64,000 nucleotides of DNA from Butyrivibrio sp. MC2021. Lineage in GTDB: Bacteria; Bacillota; Clostridia; Lachnospirales; Lachnospiraceae. Position numbers and translations under genes: made by a program. Positions 23,643 through 33,037 of the stretch are shown piece after piece; position 1 is the stretch's first letter; each line of letters starts with the position of its first letter. The notes beneath the pieces were generated by a model. That model was not told where the DNA came from and ran no database searches. It saw only the letters and a program-made list of their open reading frames with translations. The stretch is from assembly GCF_000621605.1 (NCBI RefSeq), contig NZ_JHXX01000001.1:186001-250000 (forward strand), written 5' to 3'.

Positions 23643-25937
23643 ATGACAATAATGATTAGAGTTAAAGGGGCGGTACAAGGTGTTGGTTTCCGCCCCTTTA
23701 TAGCTGAATTGGCAACAAAATACGGAATCAGGGGTCAGGTTAAGAACATCGGAGCAGCTGTTGATATTCTTGCAATCGGGGATGAGGACATTTTGCACTC
23801 TTTTACTGATAGTATAAAAAACGAATATCCTGCAGGTGCTTTTATTTTGGATGTGGATATATCTGATGTCACGGCCCTCAAGGAAGATGATTTCAAGGAT
23901 TTTACTATTGTTCAAAGCAATTCTGTAAGTCTTAAGGATGAACTTCCTGTTTTTCTTCCTGATATAGGCATTTGCGATGACTGTATGAGGGAAATGCTTG
24001 ATATAAATGACAGAAGATACCGCTATCCTCTGATCAGCTGTGCGGTCTGCGGCCCTAGAATAAGCATACTGAATAAACTTCCCTATGATCGTGATACCAC
24101 CACAATGATCGATTTTGAAATGTGTCCTTCCTGCAGGAAGGAATACACCTTGGGAAGACGCCGTCATGCCCAGACTATATCCTGCCATGATTGCGGCCCT
24201 CAAATGATATTTTCAACAGGTGATGACAGCTATGAAAGGAAATCAGCTGTTGATGAAGCCATAAATGCGCTTTCCAAGAATATGATAATAGGTCTTAAGG
24301 GAATTTCCGGCTATCAGCTTGTATGTCTTCCTTCAGATGTGGCTGCAAGGAATCTGCGAGATCTAAAAGGCCGCGAAAAGAAACCTTTTGCTATCATGTT
24401 CTCAGATATCGATAAGATATCCGAATACTGTTATGTTAATGAAAAAGAAAAGGAGCTTCTTGTTTCTTCTGCAAGACCAATAGTTCTTTTACAAAAGAAG
24501 AAAGATTTTCCTGAGTCGGTCTGCAGGGATAGCAGATATATTGGAGCTTTCCTGCCTTCGTCAGGGATTCACAGACTTTTGTGCGATGTGTTGGGACCGC
24601 TTATCGTTACCAGCGCCAACAGATCCGATGAACCCATGATATATTCGGACGAAGACTTTTTTGATACATTTTTAAACGAAAATAATGAACAACGTGCTTA
24701 CGGAGTTCTTTACCATAAAAGAAAGATAAATATTGCGCAGGATGATTCTGTCATGTTTGTTATCAGAACATCAAAAGGCTATTATCCTGCTTTTATACGA
24801 AGAGCCAGGGGATTCTTCCCATTGCCGGTAATGATCGGGGGCAAAAACAATAATTCCAGTGACGTATCTGTTCTTGCCATGGGAGCAGATCTGAAGAATA
24901 CCTTCGCCTTTGGCAAAAAGGACAGAGTAATCCTTTCTCAGCATCTTGGTGATATGGCTGATATGGGAGTGTTTGATGAGTATAGGGAGCTTATACCATA
25001 TTACAGATCCATATTTGAGTTCTCTTTTGACAAGGTGATATGTGATAAGCATCCCGGTTATTATTCATCGAATTATGCCCGTAAGCTCATAAAAGAACAG
25101 GGTATTGATGAATCAGGTCTTATTGCCGTTCAGCATCATCATGCACATATTCTGTCGGTTATGGCTGAGAATTCTCTTGATAGCTGTATTGGCATTGCAT
25201 TTGACGGAACAGGTTTCGGAGACGACGGAAATATCTGGGGCGGTGAATATTTTTACTGTAATAAAGCTCAGGTTAAGCGCTATGGCCATATGTCATATGT
25301 GAAGTTATCCGGTGGCGACATGGCTCCAAAGAAAGCTGATATGATCCGTGATTGTTACAGAATAGCTGCCGGAATAAAAGAAGATAAGGTTCCGGAGATC
25401 ATCAAGGCTGCTCTCAATAATGATATAAATACCTTTACCACATCCAGCGTGGGCAGGCTTTTCGACGCTGTTTCATCCCTGCTTGGAATATGCGATTACA
25501 ATTCCTATGAGAGTGAATGTGCCGGCCTTCTTGAAAAAGAGGCCTGGAGATATACAGGTATTGACAGACCGGAATTTGAGCTTAAAGTATATAGGGATGA
25601 TAATGGTAACATTCTCACAGATCAGGCTGTCTTATTCAGACAGATCGAAGAATGTGTCGACCAGGGAAAATATAATACTGTTTTATGCGCTTACGCATTT
25701 CATGTGGCCATTACAACAGCCATCAAGAATGTTTGTGATATCATAAGCGCGGAAACGGGAGAGAAGAAGGTATGTTTATCGGGAGGAGTTTTTCTTAACC
25801 GCCTTCTTTTAACTAAGACTATCAATTTACTCAGCATCAGCGGATATGAGGTATACTGGAATCAACAGGTTCCGGCTTCTGATGCAGGGATTTCACTGGG
25901 ACAGGCCTATTATGGGCTTATGTCTTTTGAAGATTAG
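23643..25937 (+). CDS. hypF: HypF, carbamoyltransferase for hydrogenase CN ligands
   Basis: 764 residues, full-length. N-terminal acylphosphatase-like domain (VKGAVQGVGFRPFIA), two zinc fingers of the CxxC-x18-CxxC type (about 110-190: CDDCM, CAVCGP, CPSCR, CHDCGP), a YrdC-like domain (about 205-380) and a Kae1-like domain with HHHAHILSVMAE. It makes the S-carbamoyl group on HypE from carbamoyl phosphate. The ATG at 23643 has a poor SD; the ATG at 23652 is possible. It follows echF after 28 bp, so hydrogenase structure and maturation genes are joined. Confidence 0.95.
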   Translation: MTIMIRVKGAVQGVGFRPFIAELATKYGIRGQVKNIGAAVDILAIGDEDILHSFTDSIKNEYPAGAFILDVDISDVTALKEDDFKDFTIVQSNSVSLKDELPVFLPDIGICDDCMREMLDINDRRYRYPLISCAVCGPRISILNKLPYDRDTTTMIDFEMCPSCRKEYTLGRRRHAQTISCHDCGPQMIFSTGDDSYERKSAVDEAINALSKNMIIGLKGISGYQLVCLPSDVAARNLRDLKGREKKPFAIMFSDIDKISEYCYVNEKEKELLVSSARPIVLLQKKKDFPESVCRDSRYIGAFLPSSGIHRLLCDVLGPLIVTSANRSDEPMIYSDEDFFDTFLNENNEQRAYGVLYHKRKINIAQDDSVMFVIRTSKGYYPAFIRRARGFFPLPVMIGGKNNNSSDVSVLAMGADLKNTFAFGKKDRVILSQHLGDMADMGVFDEYRELIPYYRSIFEFSFDKVICDKHPGYYSSNYARKLIKEQGIDESGLIAVQHHHAHILSVMAENSLDSCIGIAFDGTGFGDDGNIWGGEYFYCNKAQVKRYGHMSYVKLSGGDMAPKKADMIRDCYRIAAGIKEDKVPEIIKAALNNDINTFTTSSVGRLFDAVSSLLGICDYNSYESECAGLLEKEAWRYTGIDRPEFELKVYRDDNGNILTDQAVLFRQIEECVDQGKYNTVLCAYAFHVAITTAIKNVCDIISAETGEKKVCLSGGVFLNRLLLTKTINLLSISGYEVYWNQQVPASDAGISLGQAYYGLMSFED

Positions 25938-25948
25938 AAAGGATTTTT

Positions 25949-26167
25949 ATGTGTGTTGCAATTCCGGGAACAGTTATAAAACTTGATGGAACCAAGGCTA
26001 CAGTTGATTTTGCGGGAAATATTGTAAATGCTGAGGCCGGCCTTGTTAATGTCAAGGTAGGTGATAAGGTTTTGGTTCATGCAGGCTGTATCATTCAGAC
26101 TATGGATGAAAAGCTGGCAAATGAGATGGAAGAACTCTTTAACGAGATAGAAGGGCTTACAATCTGA
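25949..26167 (+). CDS. hypC: HypC, hydrogenase maturation chaperone
   Basis: 72 residues. Starts MCVAIPGTV; Cys2 is the conserved iron-binding residue after Met removal. With HypD it carries the Fe(CN)2CO unit to the large subunit precursor. Good SD (AAAGGA). Stop overlaps the hypD start by one base. Confidence 0.95.
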   Translation: MCVAIPGTVIKLDGTKATVDFAGNIVNAEAGLVNVKVGDKVLVHAGCIIQTMDEKLANEMEELFNEIEGLTI

Positions 26168-27207
26168 TGCAGACTCTTGAAGAAATAGTTAAGGCTTTAA
26201 AAGAATATGACGGGGACGAAGTTCGGATCATGGAGGTTTGCGGAACTCATACAGCAGCGATTTCTGAAAATGGAATTCCTGCCATGCTTTCTCCCAAGAT
26301 CAAGCTGATTTCCGGCCCCGGTTGTCCTGTTTGCGTGACGGTTACCGCTGTGATCGACAAACTTGTTGAGCTGTCCATGAGGGAGGACACCATAGTACTG
26401 ACCTTTGGAGATCTCATAAGGGTTAAGGGAACAGATAAGTCCCTTGCAGATGCAAAGGCTGACGGAGCCCATGTGAGAATGGTTTATTCCCCTATGGAAT
26501 CCATTAAACTGGCGGAGGAAGATCCCGCTCATACCTATGTTTTTGCTGCCATAGGTTTTGAAACCACAACTCCTGTATATGCTATGCTTCTGGAACAGGC
26601 AGATAAAAAGAATCTTAAGAATTTAAAGCTCCTTACAAGTCTTAAGACAATGCCCGAAGTAATCAGATGGGTTGTAAAAAACGGCGGCGGAATAGATGGC
26701 TTTATTGCTCCGGGACACGTGGCTGCTGTAACAGGAAGCGGTATTTTTGAGGAACTGTCCAAGGAGCTTGGTATTCCCTTTGTAGTATCCGGATTTGAGG
26801 GAGCGCAGCTTCTTATGACTATTTATGCTCTTGTTTCCATGAAGGGCAAAACAGGCATGAAGAATCTCTATAAAGATGTTGTAACCTATGAAGGCAATCT
26901 TAAGGCTAAAGAGGCTGTTGAGAAATTTTTTGAACCTTCCGATTCATCCTGGCGCGGTATGGGAACCATCCCGGGGTCAGGTATGACCTTGAAGAAAGAG
27001 TATCTGCAGTTTGATGCGGGAAGTATCGGACTTGATACTGACAATATGCCTGCAGGCTGTCAGTGCGCCAATGTTCTTGTGGGAAAGCTTAGACCCTATG
27101 AATGTCCGCTTTTCGGTAAGGTATGCACACCTGATAATGCCCATGGCGCCTGCATGGTTTCCACAGAGGGAAGCTGCTATAATTACTTTGTTTCAGGCAG
27201 AAAATAA
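26167..27207 (+). CDS. hypD: HypD, scaffold for Fe(CN)2CO assembly
   Basis: 346 residues. Motifs MEVCGTHT, SGPGCPVCVT and AIGFETTTP are the conserved catalytic/iron-site segments, and the C-terminal cysteines (GCQCANV, YECPLFGKVC, GAC, GSC) hold its [4Fe-4S] cluster. It reduces the HypE thiocyanate so that cyanide is transferred to iron. One-base overlap with hypC. Confidence 0.95.
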   Translation: MQTLEEIVKALKEYDGDEVRIMEVCGTHTAAISENGIPAMLSPKIKLISGPGCPVCVTVTAVIDKLVELSMREDTIVLTFGDLIRVKGTDKSLADAKADGAHVRMVYSPMESIKLAEEDPAHTYVFAAIGFETTTPVYAMLLEQADKKNLKNLKLLTSLKTMPEVIRWVVKNGGGIDGFIAPGHVAAVTGSGIFEELSKELGIPFVVSGFEGAQLLMTIYALVSMKGKTGMKNLYKDVVTYEGNLKAKEAVEKFFEPSDSSWRGMGTIPGSGMTLKKEYLQFDAGSIGLDTDNMPAGCQCANVLVGKLRPYECPLFGKVCTPDNAHGACMVSTEGSCYNYFVSGRK

Positions 27208-27228
27208 GTATTTGGAGATTTAGGATAT

Positions 27229-28239
27229 ATGAAGATCACAATGGCTCACGGAAGCGGCGGTGAATCCACTTCCAAATTGATAAAAGAGGTATTTGCCAAA
27301 CATTTTCGTAATGAGATATTGGAAAAACTTGAGGATTCTGCTGTGGTTCAGGGAGCAGGAAAGCTTGCTGTTACCACTGATTCTTTTGTTGTTACACCTA
27401 TCATTTTTCCCGGAGGAGATATCGGAAGACTTGCTGTATGCGGCACTGTTAACGATCTTCTGATGAGCGGCGCAAGGCCTAAATACATAACCTGCGGATG
27501 CATCCTGGAAGAAGGACTGGATATAGATATACTGGACAAGGTCATAGCTTCTTTTGCTGAAACATGCAAGGAAGCCGATGTTATGGTAGTGACCGGTGAT
27601 ACCAAAGTTATTGAGAACAAGGGCGGCGAACCCGGGCTTATTATCAATACATCAGGCGTTGGTTTTATTGATGATGACCTGGCTGTTCCGGGACCTTTTA
27701 ATCTTGAAGATGGTGACAAGATCATTATTTCAGGTAATCTTGGAGATCATCACGCAGCTATTCTTGGCAAAAGAATGGGAATTGACAGCAGTATCCTGTC
27801 GGATGCAGCTCCTCTTAAGGAGATGGTATTTGGTCTTCTTGACGCGGGAATCAGGGTTCATGCCATGAGAGATGTGACAAGAGGCGGTCTTGGCACAGTT
27901 TTGAATGAATTCAGCGAGAGCTCAAAATGCAGTATCGAGCTTGAGGAACAGCTTTTGCCTGTATCAGATTCTGTAAAGAATTTCTGTGGTATGCTGGGCC
28001 TGGATCCTCTTTATATGGGCAATGAAGGAAAAATGGTTCTTTCAGTTGCTTCTGATGAAGCAGAAAAGGCGGTTTCCATCATTCGAAGCGCGAAATACGG
28101 CGAAAATGCATGTATCATCGGGCAGGTTCATAAACAGGACAGCTCATCCGATAATAATAATGTGACACTTCGTACTAAGATAGGCGGAAAACGCATAATT
28201 GGTCTTATGTACGGAGAAGGTCTTCCAAGAATTTGTTAA
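27229..28239 (+). CDS. hypE: HypE, thiocyanate-forming dehydratase
   Basis: 336 residues, PurM/ThiL fold. GSGGESTSKLI at the start, VTTDSFVV and GDLG-like ATP-site segments, and the C-terminal PRIC whose last Cys is carbamoylated by HypF and then dehydrated to thiocyanate. It closes the hyp set in this window; HypA and HypB for nickel insertion are absent and must be elsewhere or replaced. Confidence 0.95.
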   Translation: MKITMAHGSGGESTSKLIKEVFAKHFRNEILEKLEDSAVVQGAGKLAVTTDSFVVTPIIFPGGDIGRLAVCGTVNDLLMSGARPKYITCGCILEEGLDIDILDKVIASFAETCKEADVMVVTGDTKVIENKGGEPGLIINTSGVGFIDDDLAVPGPFNLEDGDKIIISGNLGDHHAAILGKRMGIDSSILSDAAPLKEMVFGLLDAGIRVHAMRDVTRGGLGTVLNEFSESSKCSIELEEQLLPVSDSVKNFCGMLGLDPLYMGNEGKMVLSVASDEAEKAVSIIRSAKYGENACIIGQVHKQDSSSDNNNVTLRTKIGGKRIIGLMYGEGLPRIC

Positions 28240-28296
28240 ATGTTGTAAAATAAAGCTTGTCTTTTGAGATATTTTTGTTTTTTGAAAGGGATTTTA

Positions 28297-29172
28297 ATGG
28301 AATTCAGAAGGATAAACAAGGATACTGTTACATGTATTATAACTGAAGATGATATGGACGAGCAGGGAATCAAGCTCGAGGATCTGTTTGAGAAAAAGAA
28401 GGAAGCAATGGAATTTCTTCATGATGTCATGAGGAAGGCTGAGGAAGAGGTTGATTATAAGCCTACAGGTTCATTTATGCCGATGCAGATAACGGTTCTT
28501 CCCGATCATTCAATTTCTCTTACTCTTTCTGAGAATGCGTCAGCTTCTTTTGGCGAGATTCTCAAGAATCTTACTGATAAGGCAGGAATCAAGATTCCTA
28601 AAAATGTACTTGAGGACATCGGAGATGCTGCCAATGACGAGCGCATTAACAGACTTAATGAGTATTTGAAGAGCCTTAAGCAGCTCACCAATTCTGTTAA
28701 GGATATTATGGAAGAGAGTGGAATCGCTGAGAATCCTGACAAGGTTCTTTTGAACAAGGGTGAGACCGTTGAGAACAATATGAACAAGGCCTCCAAGATC
28801 AGCAGCGGATTTAAGAAGGATCAGGCTGCACTTTCTGAGGAAGAGAAGGCCAAAAGGGATCAGAACAGGCTTAAATTCCACGAATATGTATTCAGATTTG
28901 AGGACATTCATACAGTTATCAAGTTCTGTGCCAAGGCCCCTAAGGATCTGAATATATCCAGCTCACTTTACAAAAATGAGAAGGATGGAAGATACTATCT
29001 TGATCTCAACAGAGAGAATGAGGATCCCAAGGCATTTGCTTCACTGTTCACAATGGCCTATGAATTTGCTCATTTCCAGGCTACCAACAGGAATGTTATC
29101 GCTCATATGAAGGAAAGCTACGAGCTTATTATTGCAGAGGATGCAATCGGTAAGCTTTCACAGGCAGTATGA
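28297..29172 (+). CDS. mecA: MecA-type adaptor for ClpC
   Basis: 291 residues. N-terminal MecA domain has MEFRRINKDTVTCIITEDDM and the LEDLFEKKKEAMEFLHDVM helix; the C-terminal domain (about 195-291) binds ClpC. In between is a Lys/Glu-rich linker. Adaptors of this kind deliver proteins to ClpCP. The ATG at 28297 has AAAGGGA upstream; a TTG at 28264 would add 11 residues with no SD. Longer than B. subtilis MecA (218) because of the middle part, as in Clostridia. A terminator follows. Confidence 0.82.
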   Translation: MEFRRINKDTVTCIITEDDMDEQGIKLEDLFEKKKEAMEFLHDVMRKAEEEVDYKPTGSFMPMQITVLPDHSISLTLSENASASFGEILKNLTDKAGIKIPKNVLEDIGDAANDERINRLNEYLKSLKQLTNSVKDIMEESGIAENPDKVLLNKGETVENNMNKASKISSGFKKDQAALSEEEKAKRDQNRLKFHEYVFRFEDIHTVIKFCAKAPKDLNISSSLYKNEKDGRYYLDLNRENEDPKAFASLFTMAYEFAHFQATNRNVIAHMKESYELIIAEDAIGKLSQAV

Positions 29173-29230
29173 AACCTGTGATTCAGTGTTTTTCTGTATT
29201 GAGATACTATTAAATAAATATTATAATTAA

Positions 29231-29259
29231 ACGGTTAGGAAGCTGTCCTAACCGTTTTT
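29231..29259 (+). terminator. Intrinsic terminator after mecA
   Basis: ACGGTTAGGA (29231-29240) and TCCTAACCGT (29246-29255) form a perfect 10-bp stem with loop AGCTG, followed by TTTT. Confidence 0.88.
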
Positions 29260-29286
29260 ATATATGGATTTATGAAAGGTTGTCTG

Positions 29287-30006
29287 ATGCGACTGAATCA
29301 ATATATTGCTTCCTGCGGAGTTTGTTCCCGAAGAGAGGCTGATAAATTAATACAGGCCGGAAGAGTCACTGTTAACGGCTCCGAGGCTGTTCCCGGAGTT
29401 CAGATCTCGGATAAGGATACTGTTACTGTGGACGGCAAAGAAATAAAGCCCTCCAAAACCAGTGTTGTTCTTGCTTATTACAAACCGGTGGGAGTTACCT
29501 GTACCGAAAAGGATCAGCATGCTGATAAGACAGTTATCGAGGACCTTGGTTATGGCAGGCGAGTTACCTATGCCGGCAGGCTTGATAAGGACTCTGAGGG
29601 GCTTCTTCTCATGACTGATGACGGCAAGCTTATAGAAGCTATGATGAAGGGCTCTAAAAAGCACGAAAAGGAATATGAAGTTACCGTTGATAAGGCTGTT
29701 AACGGTGATTTTCTGAATAAAATGTCTCAGGGAGTCTATCTTAAGGAACTGGACAGGACCACAAGAGGCTGCAAGGTTAAAAGAACAGGCAAGTGCTCTT
29801 TTAACATAATACTCACACAGGGGCTTAACAGGCAGATCAGGCGAATGTGCAAGGCCCTGGGCTATGAGGTCAAAAAGCTAAAAAGAATCCGTGTTATGAC
29901 GGTCAGACTTGAAGATTACAAGCTTAGTCCCGGTAAATACACTGAGCTTTCTGAGGAAGAAAAAAGTAAGCTGTACTCAGCAGCTGGATTAAAGTTGGGA
30001 GATTGA
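29287..30006 (+). CDS. RluF-like 23S rRNA pseudouridine synthase
   Basis: 239 residues, RsuA/RluB/E/F family. S4 RNA-binding domain at about 1-60 (RLNQYIASCGVCSRREADKL), catalytic Asp in GRLDKDSEGLLLMT, and QGLNRQIRRMCKALGYEV, whose QGLNRQIRRMC form is typical of RluF (U2604 in E. coli numbering). The ATG at 29287 has AAAGG upstream and gives the usual MRLNQYI start; an ATG at 29272 adds five residues. Four bp before ligA. Confidence 0.85.
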   Translation: MRLNQYIASCGVCSRREADKLIQAGRVTVNGSEAVPGVQISDKDTVTVDGKEIKPSKTSVVLAYYKPVGVTCTEKDQHADKTVIEDLGYGRRVTYAGRLDKDSEGLLLMTDDGKLIEAMMKGSKKHEKEYEVTVDKAVNGDFLNKMSQGVYLKELDRTTRGCKVKRTGKCSFNIILTQGLNRQIRRMCKALGYEVKKLKRIRVMTVRLEDYKLSPGKYTELSEEEKSKLYSAAGLKLGD

Positions 30007-30010
30007 TATT

Positions 30011-32032
30011 TTGGCTACTATTAAAGAAATCAAAAAAGAATATGATGAGCTTGTAAAAACCATCAAGCATCATATGGATCTGTATTATAACCAGGATGCA
30101 CCTGAGATTTCAGATTATGAATATGATCAGCTCATGCAGAGGCTTAAGGCCATAGAGAAGGATAATCCATCCTTTGTAACTGAGGATTCCCCTTCAAAAA
30201 TTATCGGCGGAACTGCCAAGAGAGAAGCCGGTGTTAAGATAACACATAACGTTCCTATGCTTTCTATCGAGGACGTATTTAATAAAGAGGATGTAAAGGC
30301 TTTTGTTAACAAGGTTCATGCGGTTCATCCCGGAGCTCTTTTTTCCGTTGAGCAGAAGATAGACGGCCTTAGCTTATCCCTTAGATACAATAAGGGAGAT
30401 GACGGCAAGATGCATCTTATCATGGCGGAAACAAGAGGAGATGGACTTATCGGTGAAGATGTAACAGCCAATGCCCTTGTTATTCCTGATATACAGCAGA
30501 CTCTGGAGCTTCCCTATGATTATCTGGAGCTTCGAGGGGAAGTATATATGTCCCATGAGGCTTTTGAGAGATTTAACGAGACCCAGGAGAAGCTTGGCAA
30601 AAAGATCGCAGCCAATCCCAGAAACCTTGCAGCCGGAACTCTCAGACAGCTTGACCCGGAGATAACAAGATCAAGAGGTCTTAAGATGTTTGTGTTTAAT
30701 ATCCAGGACGGTCCTGCAGAGCTTAGGGCTTCACATTGCAATGGCCTTGATGAACTGGAAAAAGCCGGAGTTAAGACCGTTTATCACAGACTTTGCAAGA
30801 ATGCGGACGAAATCTGCGACGCCATTGATGAAATCGGCAATATGCGAGAGAATCTTGAATTTGACCTGGACGGAGCCGTAATCAAGGTTGACAATATTCT
30901 CTGGAGAGAGGATTTTCCTGCCGGATCCAAGTATTCAGCAGGCCATATAGCATATAAGTATCCACCGGAAGAGCGAATTGTTGTGATGGATGAGATCCTG
31001 GTGGATGTGGGAAGAACCGGTAAGCTTACCTTCACCGGAAGTTTCCACGACAGGGAGACCGGTAAGGCTGCAAGACTTTGCGGCACCAGCGTTTCCAGAG
31101 CAACACTTCATAATCAGGACTACATTACTCAGATGCAGATTGGCATCGGTGGAGAATACAAGCTTTTTAAGAGCGGCGAGATCATTCCAAAGCTCAACGG
31201 ATGCGTCAAGGCTCCTGAGGTGGTATATACTACACCTTCTGTTTGCCCTGTCTGCGGCGGACATCTGGTTAGGGAAGAGGATACTGCGGACATCAGATGC
31301 ATCAATCCCACATGTCCAGCACAGGTAAGGAGAACCATTGCTTATTTCACCAGCCGTGATGCCATGAATATTATGGGACTTGGTGATACACTTGTTGACG
31401 CCCTTGTTTCTGAGGGGTATCTTAAAGATTATTCAGATATATATAAGCTTGGACAGCATCGCGATGAGCTTATTGAAAAGGGTATAATCGGTAAAGAAAA
31501 AAATACCGATAAACTATTGGGAGAAATCGAAAAATCAAAGGAAAATGATCCTGTAAGGCTTCTTACAGCCCTTGCTATTCGCAATGTCGGCAAATCCACC
31601 GCAAGGGAGATCATGAAACATTTTGACAATCTTATGGATCTTACCAAAGTTACAGTGGATGGATTTTTGCAGATTCCTGATATTGGCGAGACAACAGCCA
31701 ATGATTTATACGAATTTTTCCATGAAAAGTCCAATCTTCGCATTCTTGAGACTATGCAGAACCTTGGCCTTAACATGACTATGGAAAAGGATGAAGATGC
31801 TTCTGACAAGCTTTCCGGCATGACAATTGTTGTTACCGGAACTCTTCCTACACTGGGAAGAAAAGAGGCGGAAGAGCTGATAGTTAAAAACGGCGGCAAG
31901 GCTTCAGGAAGTGTTTCAAAGAAAACAAGTCTTGTTCTAGCGGGAGAAGCCGCAGGAAGCAAGCTTACCAAGGCCCAGGAACTGGGAATCAGGATAATAG
32001 ATGAAACAGAGTTTCTTGAGCTTATAAAATAA
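30011..32032 (+). CDS. ligA: NAD-dependent DNA ligase
   Basis: 673 residues, complete LigA: Ia domain with the YYNQDAPEISDYEYDQL NMN-binding motif, nucleotidyltransferase with the adenylated Lys in EQKIDGLSLSL (about 116), OB fold, a four-Cys zinc finger (CPVCGGHL ... CINPTCPAQ, about 410-432), helix-hairpin-helix repeats and a C-terminal BRCT domain (about 600-673). Seals nicks in replication and repair. Start is TTG with GGGAG 8 bp upstream. pcrA and pcrB, common neighbours, are not here. Confidence 0.95.
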   Translation: MATIKEIKKEYDELVKTIKHHMDLYYNQDAPEISDYEYDQLMQRLKAIEKDNPSFVTEDSPSKIIGGTAKREAGVKITHNVPMLSIEDVFNKEDVKAFVNKVHAVHPGALFSVEQKIDGLSLSLRYNKGDDGKMHLIMAETRGDGLIGEDVTANALVIPDIQQTLELPYDYLELRGEVYMSHEAFERFNETQEKLGKKIAANPRNLAAGTLRQLDPEITRSRGLKMFVFNIQDGPAELRASHCNGLDELEKAGVKTVYHRLCKNADEICDAIDEIGNMRENLEFDLDGAVIKVDNILWREDFPAGSKYSAGHIAYKYPPEERIVVMDEILVDVGRTGKLTFTGSFHDRETGKAARLCGTSVSRATLHNQDYITQMQIGIGGEYKLFKSGEIIPKLNGCVKAPEVVYTTPSVCPVCGGHLVREEDTADIRCINPTCPAQVRRTIAYFTSRDAMNIMGLGDTLVDALVSEGYLKDYSDIYKLGQHRDELIEKGIIGKEKNTDKLLGEIEKSKENDPVRLLTALAIRNVGKSTAREIMKHFDNLMDLTKVTVDGFLQIPDIGETTANDLYEFFHEKSNLRILETMQNLGLNMTMEKDEDASDKLSGMTIVVTGTLPTLGRKEAEELIVKNGGKASGSVSKKTSLVLAGEAAGSKLTKAQELGIRIIDETEFLELIK

Positions 32033-32053
32033 TCACAAGGAGATATATTACAA

Positions 32054-33019
32054 ATGCCTATTAAGATACAAAATGACCTGCCTGCAAGAGAAATACTCGA
32101 GCGCGAGAATATATTTGTGGTGGATGAAAACAGGGCTATGCATCAGGATATCAGATCCCTGCAGATCTGCATTCTCAATCTGATGCCCCTTAAGGAGGAC
32201 ACTGAACTTCAGCTCCTTAGATCCATGTCAAATACTCCGCTGCAGATGGATGTATCTTTTATGCAGATGAGTTCACATCATTCATCAAATACATCACCTA
32301 ACCATCTGAACAGATTTTATAATACTTTTGATGAGCTTAAGGATAATACCTATGACGGAATGATAATTACCGGTGCTCCTGTAGAGCAGATGGATTTCGA
32401 GCAGGTAGACTACTGGGATGAGCTTTGCAGAGTCTTTGAATGGACCAAGACTAATGTCACATCCACTTTTCATATCTGCTGGGGTGCCCAGGCCGGAATA
32501 TATTATCATTACGGAATAAATAAGCAGCCGCTGGATGAGAAGCTTTTCGGCATTTTCCAGCACAGGGTTATGAACAGGAAGGTTCCTCTTGTAAGAGGTT
32601 TTGATGATGTTTTCATGATGCCTCATTCAAGACATACGGCAACACCTGCCGATGCCATTCATGCCTGCGAGGATCTTGTGGTTCTGGCGGAATCAGATAT
32701 TGCAGGAGTATTCCTTTGCATGAATAAGTCTGGAAGCCAGATCTTCGTTATGGGACATGCGGAATACGACAGACTCACCCTTGATTCAGAATACAAGAGA
32801 GATCTTGGTAAGGGCCTTGATATTCATATCCCGGAGAACTATTATCCGGATAATGATCCTGACAGAAAGCCTGATCTTCTCTGGAGAGGCCATGCCAATA
32901 ATCTTTATTCCAACTGGCTCAACTATTACGTATATCAGAATACCCCTTACAAGTGGGGACAGATCCTTGATGAGGATAAGAGAAAACTTGCGGCTAAGAC
33001 ACTGACAAAGAAGATCTGA
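32054..33019 (+). CDS. metA: Homoserine O-acetyltransferase (MetA family)
   Basis: 321 residues. Catalytic Cys142 in FHICWGAQAG. Residue 111 is Glu (TGAPVE), the residue that gives acetyl-CoA preference in Bacillus MetA, while the E. coli succinyltransferase has Gly. It activates homoserine for methionine synthesis. SD AAGGAG lies 12 bp upstream. No met gene adjoins it; regulation by a riboswitch or T-box is not seen, as only 21 bp separate it from ligA. Confidence 0.93.
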   Translation: MPIKIQNDLPAREILERENIFVVDENRAMHQDIRSLQICILNLMPLKEDTELQLLRSMSNTPLQMDVSFMQMSSHHSSNTSPNHLNRFYNTFDELKDNTYDGMIITGAPVEQMDFEQVDYWDELCRVFEWTKTNVTSTFHICWGAQAGIYYHYGINKQPLDEKLFGIFQHRVMNRKVPLVRGFDDVFMMPHSRHTATPADAIHACEDLVVLAESDIAGVFLCMNKSGSQIFVMGHAEYDRLTLDSEYKRDLGKGLDIHIPENYYPDNDPDRKPDLLWRGHANNLYSNWLNYYVYQNTPYKWGQILDEDKRKLAAKTLTKKI

Positions 33020-33037
33020 GAAAGATTGAGGTACACA

